A program made the position numbers and the translations under genes. DNA of 30,844 nucleotides, from NCBI GenBank assembly GCA_002492525.1, contig DKZA01000021.1, positions 1-30,844 on the forward strand, in the 5' to 3' direction. Source of the stretch: Lachnospiraceae bacterium UBA7086 (GTDB taxonomy: Bacteria > Bacillota > Clostridia > Lachnospirales > Lachnospiraceae). The notes under the pieces were generated by a model. The model had not been told where the DNA came from and searched no databases. It saw nothing but the letters and a program-made list of their open reading frames with translations. Numbering within the stretch: position 1 is the stretch's first letter; the number at the start of each line of letters is the position of its first letter. Positions 16,837 to 23,475 of this stretch are shown here, in pieces.

Positions 16837-16865
16837 AAGAAGCAGAAAGGTTATCTCTGCTTCTT
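16837..16865 (-). terminator. Terminator after the pseudouridine synthase gene
   Basis: AAGAAGCAGA pairs perfectly with TCTGCTTCTT across a short loop. On the minus strand it is followed by a T-rich TTTCATTTTG. Confidence 0.6.
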
Positions 16866-16974
16866 CAAATGACTCTGTTTCTATTATCTTTATTTTCTCC
16901 AATCTTATACCCAGTAACTGTGCCAATTCCGCTGTACAATTCTGTCAATTCTTATGTCCTGATTTCACAACAGT

Positions 16975-17751
16975 CTATGCATTTTCCTCCCTATCTGTTT
17001 CTATCTCCTGTCTGAAATATGCAAAGCCTTTTCCTTCCGGCATAATCGAAAATACTTTCTTCTTTCCCGTTACCGGATGTATCAATGCAAGTCTGCCCGC
17101 ACACAGTGCAATATCCCTGATTCCCATCTGCTGTGATATCCTGATTGCTGTCTCATCAGCATATTTATGATCTCCCAAAAGACTTAGGCCCGCCTGCGAC
17201 ATCTGCACTCGTATCTGGTGATGACGTCCCGTTTGTAAACGAATCTTCACCAGAGCAATGTTGTATGGGCAGCCTTCTGCCGTTTTTTCCTGTTTACACT
17301 GCAGCGTCCGAAACCGAAGACGAGCCTCTTTGGCGCCTGCCGTTTCTTTGGATACCGCCTTAGAAAGATTCGTTCTGCCATCTTTCAACAGATAATTCAC
17401 AAGTTCTCCGCCGGCCGGTATGTCCTGTCCGCAGACCACGGCATAGTAATCTTTCTCCATCTGTTCTTGAGCAATCTGTCTGCTTAATTTTGCCGCCGCA
17501 GCTTTATTCCGGGCAAAAACCAGGATGCCTTCTACCGGCTGATCCAGGCGGTGAATGACCCCCACATAAGGAAAAGTGCCGGCGGCCTTTTTACCTTTTA
17601 TCAAAGAATTTCCTTTTCCCTGATCCGTCAGATATGCTGTTATCTCACTGACCATATCCTGTTGTCCTACACGCGCCGTCTGTGTGGCAATCCCTGCCGG
17701 TTTATGGCAGACTATAATATCTTTGTCTTCATACAATATGCGCGATCTCAT
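16975..17751 (-). CDS. RluA-family pseudouridine synthase
   Basis: 258 residues. VIHRLDQPVEGILVFA carries the HRLD motif whose Asp is the catalytic residue of RluA-type enzymes. The later TGRHHQIRVQ and GDHKY stretches are also typical. There is no N-terminal S4 domain. The family converts uridine to pseudouridine in rRNA or tRNA; the exact target cannot be read from sequence. Its ATG overlaps the response regulator's stop as ATGA, so it is probably expressed with the two-component system upstream, an unusual partnership. Confidence 0.93.
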   Translation of the reverse strand: MRSRILYEDKDIIVCHKPAGIATQTARVGQQDMVSEITAYLTDQGKGNSLIKGKKAAGTFPYVGVIHRLDQPVEGILVFARNKAAAAKLSRQIAQEQMEKDYYAVVCGQDIPAGGELVNYLLKDGRTNLSKAVSKETAGAKEARLRFRTLQCKQEKTAEGCPYNIALVKIRLQTGRHHQIRVQMSQAGLSLLGDHKYADETAIRISQQMGIRDIALCAGRLALIHPVTGKKKVFSIMPEGKGFAYFRQEIETDREENA

Positions 17752-18437
17752 ATCTTAAACCGATACCCGATTCCCCAGATAGTCTCAATATACTGGGGTT
17801 TGGCGGTGTCAAATTCTATCTTTTCACGAATCTTCTTGATATGCACGGTAACGGTGGCAATGTCCCCAATAGAATCCATATCCCAGATTTCCCGGAACAA
17901 TTCTTCCTTGGAATATACATGATTGGGATTCTCCGCAAGGAATGTCAGCAGGTCAAACTCTTTCGTTGTAAAGATCCGCTCTTCCCCGTCCACATAGACT
18001 CTCCTGGCAGTCTTGTCTATCTTGAGGCCTCTGATTTCAATAATATCATTGGCTTTCTGGTTGCTGCCCACCAATCTTTCATAACGAGCCATGTGGGCCT
18101 TTACTCTGGCCACCAGTTCCGAGGGGCTGAAGGGTTTCGTCATATAATCATCGGCTCCCAGGCCGAGTCCCCTGATTTTGTCAATATCATCTTTTTTGGC
18201 AGATACCATAATGATCGGAATATTTTTTTCCTCACGAATTTTCTTACACACCTCAAATCCGTCAATTCCCGGAAGCATAAGATCTAGTATCACAAGATCA
18301 TAATTCCCTTTCAATGCGGTCTCCAATCCTTTGTCTCCGTTATTCTCGATGGTCACTTCAAAATCACTCAGTTCCAGATAGTCTTTCTCCAGATCCGCGA
18401 TTGCCTCTTCGTCTTCCACAATTAAAATCTTACTCAT
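17748..18437 (-). CDS. OmpR/PhoB-type response regulator
   Basis: 229 residues. The receiver domain has acidic residues VEDEE at the start, the phospho-acceptor Asp52 in LVILDLMLPGIDG, Ser79 and Lys101 (in MTKPF). The C-terminal winged-helix DNA-binding domain ends in TVHIKKIREK and GIGYRFKI. It lies 61 bases after the histidine kinase gene, with AAAGGA upstream of the ATG. Resemblance to VanR-like regulators is general and does not assign a signal. Confidence 0.96.
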   Translation of the reverse strand: MSKILIVEDEEAIADLEKDYLELSDFEVTIENNGDKGLETALKGNYDLVILDLMLPGIDGFEVCKKIREEKNIPIIMVSAKKDDIDKIRGLGLGADDYMTKPFSPSELVARVKAHMARYERLVGSNQKANDIIEIRGLKIDKTARRVYVDGEERIFTTKEFDLLTFLAENPNHVYSKEELFREIWDMDSIGDIATVTVHIKKIREKIEFDTAKPQYIETIWGIGYRFKI

Positions 18438-18498
18438 AACATTTTGTCCTTTCTATACACTCACTTTTATACCCTCAGTTTATATAACCATTGCCATA

Positions 18499-19974
18499 TC
18501 ATTCCTTCGGTACTGTCTGATATTTGCGTATCACAAAATGCATACAGGTTCCTTCGCCCTCTTTACTGGTAGCCCAGATATAACCTCCGTGATCCTCTAT
18601 AATCTTCTTGACAATAGACAGGCCGATACCGCTGCCGCCTTTGGAAGAATTCCGGGAGGCATCCGTCCGGTAAAAACGTTCAAAAATATTTGGCAGATCC
18701 TTGGCCGCGATTCCCTTGCCGTTATCCTCAATCTCTACCCGTATAGAATCCACCTCATCTAAAATACGAATATCTATAATGCCCTTTTCCTTATCCGAAT
18801 ATTTTACGCTGTTGCCTATAATATTATTGATGACTCTCTTAAGTTGTTCCGGATCGGCTATGATCTGCGTGGAAGGCTCCACCAGATCCTCATAATTTAA
18901 CTGTATATTCTTAGACTCTAAATCAAGCCCTACCTCCTCCACACAGTCCCCGAAATAGTCCGCCACGTTAATACGACGGAAACTGTAGGGGATCCGATTG
19001 CTGTCAATACCAGAATAGGTGGTAAGTTCATTGATCAGCCGATCCATATCATTCGCCTTATTATAGATGGTTTTAATATATTTGTCCATCTTCTCCGGGG
19101 TATCCGCCACCCCGTCCATGATGCCTTCCACATATCCCTTCACGGCAGTGATGGGAGTCTTTAAGTCATGAGAAATATTACTGACCAGTTCCCGGTTCTT
19201 CTTCTCATGCTCGAATTTTTCATCCAGAGATTCCTTTAACCGAAGCCTCATATCCTCATAATTGCGGTAAAGTTCTCCGATCTCTCCCTTTCCTTCCGTC
19301 GGCAGCATATATTCCAGATTTCCCTCTGCAATATTCTGCATAGCTATATTGAGCTGATTGATCGGAGTAAAAATCCCCTTCTGAATCCACTGTGTCAATA
19401 CGATACTGGTGAAGATCAGCACCAGTACAAAAGCGGCAATCATATTGCGCAGCATTTTTTTGGAAATCAGGGAACTAATACTCGTGACAATAAAAAAACT
19501 TCCTTCTGATTCATCCGAGAATCTAAAGTCAACCTGTTTGACCAGCTTCTTCATATCGTTATAATAATAACCCGTCTCCGTATTGGGCATCTCATTGCCA
19601 TACTCCGGCAGCGTGTCAAATATTTTCCTGGCAGCATTATGATTTCCGGCATAATAAATCTGATCATCTTTTCTGACTATAATATAAGAAGACTTATCTT
19701 TCAGATCCACCGTAAGTTCGTCCAGATAATCCTTATCCTCCAGCTTCCTCGGATTTTCCGCAATCTGCTGCTTTACGTCTTCCAGCACTTCTTCCGTAAT
19801 ACGGCTGTAATTTTCTATCGTATAGATATAGGAAGCATTTTTATTTAAAAACCCAAACTCCGTCTCCGCATCTTCTATATGACTTCCAACCAAAAGAAAC
19901 GTAATGCTCGTAAGCAAAAGCGGTACCAGTATGATAGAAAGCGATGTGATCACAAGTCTTGTCCTGAATTTCAC
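18499..19974 (-). CDS. HAMP-containing sensor histidine kinase
   Basis: 491 residues from a GTG start with AAGGA upstream. Membrane segments at about 7-30 and 177-196 flank an extracytoplasmic sensor region of about 145 residues. A HAMP linker follows, then the H-box SNISHDLKTPITAVKGY with the phosphorylated His269, and an ATPase domain with IIGNSVKYS, DNGKGI and GGSGIGLSI. It is paired with the response regulator downstream. The sensor part is not recognisable, so the signal is unknown. Confidence 0.96.
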   Translation of the reverse strand: MKFRTRLVITSLSIILVPLLLTSITFLLVGSHIEDAETEFGFLNKNASYIYTIENYSRITEEVLEDVKQQIAENPRKLEDKDYLDELTVDLKDKSSYIIVRKDDQIYYAGNHNAARKIFDTLPEYGNEMPNTETGYYYNDMKKLVKQVDFRFSDESEGSFFIVTSISSLISKKMLRNMIAAFVLVLIFTSIVLTQWIQKGIFTPINQLNIAMQNIAEGNLEYMLPTEGKGEIGELYRNYEDMRLRLKESLDEKFEHEKKNRELVSNISHDLKTPITAVKGYVEGIMDGVADTPEKMDKYIKTIYNKANDMDRLINELTTYSGIDSNRIPYSFRRINVADYFGDCVEEVGLDLESKNIQLNYEDLVEPSTQIIADPEQLKRVINNIIGNSVKYSDKEKGIIDIRILDEVDSIRVEIEDNGKGIAAKDLPNIFERFYRTDASRNSSKGGSGIGLSIVKKIIEDHGGYIWATSKEGEGTCMHFVIRKYQTVPKE

Positions 19975-20043
19975 GAAAATCTTCCTTTCTCTGCGTACAT
20001 ACCATATCTTCTCATCTCTTAATATTTTTAATATATCACACTT

Positions 20044-20053
20044 TTAGTACTAA
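20044..20053. promoter_or_regulatory. 10-bp palindrome upstream of the kinase gene
   Basis: TTAGTACTAA is a perfect palindrome about 70 bases upstream of the kinase start. It is a possible operator for the response regulator, but only one copy is seen. Confidence 0.25.
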
Positions 20054-20076
20054 GAAATAAAACATATCCGATAATC

Positions 20077-20093
20077 TTATAAAAAATTTATAA
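20077..20093. promoter_or_regulatory. Candidate PerR operator
   Basis: TTATAAA-AAA-TTTATAA is a perfect inverted repeat just upstream of the regulator's promoter. It resembles the B. subtilis Per box (TTATAAT-n-ATTATAA) with a centre two bases longer. Autoregulation by the PerR-like protein is likely. Confidence 0.5.
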
Positions 20094-20109
20094 AATCAAG
20101 AATTGGAGA

Positions 20110-20137
20110 TTGACAGCCTTACGCAATCTGTTATAAT
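20110..20137 (+). promoter_or_regulatory. Promoter of the perR-like/rubrerythrin operon
   Basis: TTGACA (20110-20115), a 16-base spacer, TATAAT (20132-20137), with TGT directly before the -10 as an extended element. This is a near-consensus promoter 49 bases before the start codon. Confidence 0.85.
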
Positions 20138-20185
20138 AAAAGGCAGAAATCAGTAATGATTCCTATTTTTAAAGGAGGGTTTGTA

Positions 20186-20572
20186 ATGGCGTTGAAATAC
20201 AGCCGTCAGCGGCAGGTCATCTCTGATTTTTTGATGACTCGCAAAGATCATCCTACCGCCGAAGTGGTTTATAAGAACGTCAGACAGGAATATCCCAACA
20301 TCAGTCTTGGAACTGTTTACCGCAATCTGACGCTTCTTGCCGATATGGGCGAGATACAGCGTCTGCGTTTGGGTGACGGGATCGATCACTTTGATGCGGA
20401 TACCTCCGCGCATTACCATTTCGTCTGTTCAGAATGTGGCGCAGTGACAGATCTCAAAATGCCCTGCATGGAGGGGATTCTGGAAACCGCCCGCAAAGAT
20501 TTTGACGGCGAGATACAAGGACATGTCACATATTTTTACGGAATATGTGGCAAATGTACAAAATGCAAATGA
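20186..20572 (+). CDS. perR: Fur-family regulator, PerR-like
   Basis: 128 residues from the ATG at 20186, which has AAAGGAGG nine bases upstream; the frame is open to 20156. The winged helix includes HPTAEVVYKNV and GTVYRNLTLL. Regulatory metal-site residues are visible: His22, Asp70, His76, His78, and Asp89 in VTDL, where PerR has Asp and Fur usually Glu. CSEC (81-84) and CGKC (121-124) form the structural zinc site. Rubrerythrin and rubredoxin downstream match known clostridial PerR targets, which are derepressed by peroxide or oxygen. Assignment as PerR rather than Fur or Zur rests on the Asp and the neighbours. Confidence 0.88.
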   Translation: MALKYSRQRQVISDFLMTRKDHPTAEVVYKNVRQEYPNISLGTVYRNLTLLADMGEIQRLRLGDGIDHFDADTSAHYHFVCSECGAVTDLKMPCMEGILETARKDFDGEIQGHVTYFYGICGKCTKCK

Positions 20573-20618
20573 ACCCATTTATAAAGGGTACAAATAAAAA
20601 GAAAAGGAGACTAAATTT

Positions 20619-21158
20619 ATGAAATTTGTATGTCAGGTATGTGGTTATGTTCACGAAGGAGACTCTGCACCGGCTGAATGTCCGGTATGTCATGCACCGG
20701 CTGAGAAATTCACCGCTCAGGGCGGCGAAATGACATGGGCTGCAGAACATGTAGTAGGTGTAGCACAGGGTGTCAGCCAGGATATCATTGACGATCTGCG
20801 CGCTAACTTTAACGGCGAGTGTTCTGAGGTAGGTATGTATCTTGCTATGGCAAGAGTTGCTCACAGAGAAGGCTATCCTGAAATCGGCCTTTACTGGGAG
20901 AAAGCTGCCTGGGAAGAAGCGGAGCATGCCGCTAAATTCGCAGAGCTTCTCGGCGAAGTAGTAACCGACTCTACCAAGAAAAATCTGGAAATGAGAGTAG
21001 AAGCTGAGAACGGTGCAACTGCCGGCAAGTTTGACCTTGCAAAACGCGCTAAAGCTGCTAACCTGGATGCAATCCATGATACGGTTCACGAAATGGCTAG
21101 AGACGAAGCAAGACACGGCAAAGCATTTGCTGGTCTGTTAAAGAGATACTTTGGCTAA
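20619..21158 (+). CDS. Reverse rubrerythrin (NADH peroxidase component)
   Basis: 179 residues with an N-terminal rubredoxin-type iron site (Cys pairs in CQVCGY and CPVCH) followed by a ferritin-like diiron domain with repeated ExxH motifs (EEAEHAAKF, ARDEARHG). The domain order is the reverse of classical rubrerythrin, as in the clostridial enzymes that reduce hydrogen peroxide with electrons from NADH via rubredoxin. It starts 46 bases after the PerR-like gene with AAGGAG upstream and no separate promoter or strong terminator in between, so co-transcription is likely. Cytoplasmic. Confidence 0.95.
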   Translation: MKFVCQVCGYVHEGDSAPAECPVCHAPAEKFTAQGGEMTWAAEHVVGVAQGVSQDIIDDLRANFNGECSEVGMYLAMARVAHREGYPEIGLYWEKAAWEEAEHAAKFAELLGEVVTDSTKKNLEMRVEAENGATAGKFDLAKRAKAANLDAIHDTVHEMARDEARHGKAFAGLLKRYFG

Positions 21159-21215
21159 ATAATCATAAGATAAAAAACGAAGACATATTTATAGTATACA
21201 AAGGAGGAATTCAAA

Positions 21216-21389
21216 ATGAAAAAATATTTCTGTAATCCCTGCGGCTACACCTATGATCCTGAAAAGGGCGATCCGGAACACGGCATCAAACCCGGTACGG
21301 CATTTGAGGATCTTCCGGCAGACTGGTGCTGCCCTCTGTGTGGTGTAAGTAAGGACATGTTCCAGCCCTGCATCGACAATTATAACTAA
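21216..21389 (+). CDS. Rubredoxin
   Basis: 57 residues, MKKYFCNPCGYTYDPEKGD at the start, then GTAFEDLPADWCCPLCG and ending CIDNYN. Two CxxC pairs (Cys6/Cys9 and Cys39/Cys42) bind the single iron, and the DLPADW segment is classical for rubredoxins. AAAGGAGG lies upstream of the ATG. It follows reverse rubrerythrin by 57 bases and is probably its direct electron donor in peroxide reduction. A terminator lies 25 bases after its stop. Confidence 0.95.
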   Translation: MKKYFCNPCGYTYDPEKGDPEHGIKPGTAFEDLPADWCCPLCGVSKDMFQPCIDNYN

Positions 21390-21413
21390 GTAATAACAAG
21401 AATGATAACAAAA

Positions 21414-21461
21414 GCCGCCGCTTCCCAGATAATCAGATATCTGAGAAGCGGCGGTTCTTTT
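21414..21461. terminator. Bidirectional terminator
   Basis: CCGCCGCTTC (21415-21424) pairs perfectly with GAAGCGGCGG (21445-21454), and an inner AGATA/TATCT extends the fold. TTCTTTT follows on the plus strand, and CTTTTG on the minus strand. It separates the rubredoxin gene from the convergent anti-sigma gene. Confidence 0.88.
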
Positions 21462-21503
21462 GCCATACATTTTGCCGGAAAACTTCCCAACACACTGCCA
21501 TCC

Positions 21504-22244
21504 CTAATCATCACACTTATGCCCGTTTCCATGAGAATTGCCGTTATGGCCATGATGATTCTCTTTCCTGTCATCTGTCTGCCCCTCATGAGAACAGGTC
21601 TCTATCCTGTCGCGCAGTTCTCCCATCGTCATTCTGTGACAGTCTTCTATAGTAACATCCTCATCATACTCTAAGAGTTCCAGATATGTCCTGTATTTTC
21701 CAAATGACATTTCGTGCTGATGCGCTTCATGCATACAGGAAGAATCACTGGTATAGGTCAGCGCGCCATAACTTTGAAGCAGTTCACTGTCATTCAGTTC
21801 TTCCACTATTTCATCCGGCCGGTCGGAAATAACCGTAAAAACCAGCATGGAATCCTCATGTAAATACTTGCTGTAACTTTCATCCTTTAGGAGTTTGTCA
21901 ATCGCCTGCATATAAGAAATATTTTTAAGCGGTACCTGTTCTATCACGTCCCTTCCATCATCATTATATGCTTCTGTAGACACTACTCTTCCGAATCGGT
22001 TGATGTGGAGTTCTATAGAAGGGTTCACATCGACACTGATGTAAGAAACCGGCTTTCGATACACAAAATATCCACCTATTCCCACCAAAAGGAACAGACA
22101 AGCTGTCACCATGGCATACGCGGATGCAAACCTTACTCTGGGTTTGCGTCTGCCAGGCTGCTGCTTATACAGGTATTGCAGAGTATTCTGTTTTAATTCT
22201 TCTGATGCCTGTATATTTTCCAGGCTTTCCCGAATCTGATTCAT
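21504..22244 (-). CDS. RsgI-like anti-sigma factor with His-rich tail
   Basis: 246 residues from the ATG at 22244, chosen because it gives an ATGA overlap with the sigma stop and a 9-base distance to AGGAGG; an ATG two codons earlier (22250) is possible. An N-terminal cytoplasmic part (about 1-42) is followed by one membrane segment (about 43-64) and YISVDVNPSIELHINRFGRV, a hallmark of RsgI-type anti-sigma proteins. The extracytoplasmic C-terminus ends with a run of His, Asn and Gly (HHGHNGNSHGNGHKC). It should hold the co-encoded ECF sigma factor at the membrane. The tail could bind metal ions and tie release to metal, but that is inferred. Confidence 0.83.
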   Translation of the reverse strand: MNQIRESLENIQASEELKQNTLQYLYKQQPGRRKPRVRFASAYAMVTACLFLLVGIGGYFVYRKPVSYISVDVNPSIELHINRFGRVVSTEAYNDDGRDVIEQVPLKNISYMQAIDKLLKDESYSKYLHEDSMLVFTVISDRPDEIVEELNDSELLQSYGALTYTSDSSCMHEAHQHEMSFGKYRTYLELLEYDEDVTIEDCHRMTMGELRDRIETCSHEGQTDDRKENHHGHNGNSHGNGHKCDD

Positions 22245-22720
22245 ACCCATTCACCTCCTAAATTTTTCCGCAGCAAATCCTTTGCCCTAGCAAGCCATGT
22301 ATATATCGTGTTCTCTTTTCGTCCCAATATTCCTGCAATCTCCACCGCTGAATATCCTTCATAATAATACAGATAAATAACATTACGATATTTTTCCGGA
22401 AGTTTTAACACAGTCTCAAGAATCTCCGCTGACGTATCATCCAGCGTTTCTTTTTCTTCATCCAGAATCTCCAGAGGAACCCATTTCCTGCGTGAAAAAT
22501 TTCTGAGCCAGTCCGTGCAGGCGTTAATCGTCACTCTTGCAAACCACGCCCTTTCATGTTCCCTGCTCTCAAACGTACCTTCATAGAGCATGTATTTCAT
22601 GTAGACATTTTGAAACACATCCTCCGTATCATACCTGTTTTTCAAATGTACGAAACATATTCTCCGCACCATATCGGCATACAGTTCCATGGCACAGTTA
22701 ATTTCTTCCGCGCTTTTCAA
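22241..22720 (-). CDS. ECF sigma factor (sigma-70 family)
   Basis: 159 residues from a TTG start at 22720 with an ideal AAGGAGG seven bases upstream; no ATG start fits. Region 2 is seen in NRYDTEDVFQNVYMKYM and AWFARVTINACTDWLRN. Region 4 is seen in LPEKYRNVIYLYYYEGYSAV, followed by EIAGILGRKENTIYTWLARA. No extra domains. The next gene overlaps it by 4 bases and encodes its likely anti-sigma factor. No clear promoter lies between it and the upstream His-rich gene, so it may depend on readthrough of the terminator there. The frame stays open upstream to 23029, but that part is a shadow of the His-rich gene. Confidence 0.92.
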   Translation of the reverse strand: MKSAEEINCAMELYADMVRRICFVHLKNRYDTEDVFQNVYMKYMLYEGTFESREHERAWFARVTINACTDWLRNFSRRKWVPLEILDEEKETLDDTSAEILETVLKLPEKYRNVIYLYYYEGYSAVEIAGILGRKENTIYTWLARAKDLLRKNLGGEWV

Positions 22721-22748
22721 TGTTATCCTCCTTCTATCCCCCACAGAA

Positions 22749-22776
22749 AAAGCCCCGCTGTTTAACGCGGGGCTTT
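22749..22776 (-). terminator. Terminator between His-rich gene and sigma gene
   Basis: AAAGCCCCGC and GCGGGGCTTT form a perfect 10-pair GC-rich stem with an 8-base loop and a T-run on the minus strand. It would end the His-rich transcript or let only a fraction through to the sigma gene. Confidence 0.85.
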
Positions 22777-22787
22777 CTATTTCTCTT

Positions 22788-23363
22788 TTAATGGTGGCCT
22801 CCACCATGATGACCACCGCCATGATGGCCGGAACCGCTGTCGTAATGGTGTTCCTCTTCATGATGATAACTTTCTTCATGATGATAATTGCTGTCATCAT
22901 AATATTCCTCATGATGATAGCCGCCGTCGTCATTGTATTCCTCGTGATGATAGCCGCCGTCATAATAATTCTCTTCATGATGATCACTGCCATCGTATGC
23001 ATATGTTCCCCCGCCATGGGATCCGTCACACACCCCGCCGTTTATGCAGACGCCGTTCACGTCACAGCTGCCATCGGGATTGCACCATGTTTTCTGTGCA
23101 ACTGCATTTGCATTGCCGGAACCGTTTAGTACCGATGTCGTATTGCCGCTGATATCGTTTATCACACAATGGGATCCGTCGCATACCCCGCCGTTTATAC
23201 AGATGCCGTTCACATCACAGCTGCCATCGGGATTACACCACACACTTTGCGCCGCCGCTTTTACCTGATTGGTGTTATATGCCAATGCCGTCTGCGTTGT
23301 ACTGCCAGCCATCAAAGCCGCCACAGCCATTGCCGCCGCTATTTTTGTCAGTCTTCTTTTCAT
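22788..23363 (-). CDS. Secreted Cys-repeat, His-rich protein
   Basis: 191 residues with a signal peptide ending near TALAYN (about residue 29). Two nearly identical units begin WCNPDGSCDVNG and continue with CINGGVCDGSH, four spaced Cys per unit plus an extra Cys after the first. The C-terminal 60 residues hold repeated YHHEE units and end GHHGGGHHGGGHH, about 18 His in His pairs. Such tails bind transition metals, and the Cys units could form disulfides or bind metal. No cell-wall anchor is seen. GGAGG lies upstream of the ATG, an ECF-like promoter lies 50 bases before it, and a terminator follows. I do not recognise a named family; a metal-buffering or envelope-stress role is inferred. Confidence 0.83.
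   Translation of the reverse strand: MKRRLTKIAAAMAVAALMAGSTTQTALAYNTNQVKAAAQSVWCNPDGSCDVNGICINGGVCDGSHCVINDISGNTTSVLNGSGNANAVAQKTWCNPDGSCDVNGVCINGGVCDGSHGGGTYAYDGSDHHEENYYDGGYHHEEYNDDGGYHHEEYYDDSNYHHEESYHHEEEHHYDSGSGHHGGGHHGGGHH
23016..23240. repeat. Direct repeat of about 72 bp encoding the Cys unit
   Basis: Copies at 23016-23087 and 23169-23240, 153 bases apart, differ at only a few positions. They encode the two Cys units of the secreted protein and indicate a recent internal duplication or gene conversion. Confidence 0.85.
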
Positions 23364-23412
23364 AGTTATACCTCCGTGATTACTTATCTGAATTATGATG
23401 TTTCATAAATAA

Positions 23413-23439
23413 TACGTCTGGTAAAGCGAAATCCTTTCA
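23413..23439 (-). promoter_or_regulatory. Candidate ECF-type promoter for the His-rich gene
   Basis: On the minus strand TGAAAG (23434-23439), 17 bases, CGTA (23413-23416) resembles the TGAAAC-16/17-CGTA pattern of Bacillus ECF promoters. A second, weaker match (TGAAAC then AGTA) lies closer to the gene. This is consistent with control by the neighbouring sigma factor. Confidence 0.45.
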
Positions 23440-23475
23440 CCTCATATAAAAATTTTAAGAAGATATCTTATTTTA

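Noticed and set aside
22721..23029. Open frame upstream of and in frame with the sigma factor, rich in Met and Ile
   Set aside because: It is a shifted reading of the His-rich gene on the same strand; its repeated CAT/GAA codons lack stops in this frame. The sigma gene has its own TTG start with a perfect ribosome site.
22689..23129. Hydrophobic open frame on the plus strand across the His-rich gene
   Set aside because: It is the antisense of the repeated His/Tyr codons; no ribosome site and the composition is an artefact of the repeats.
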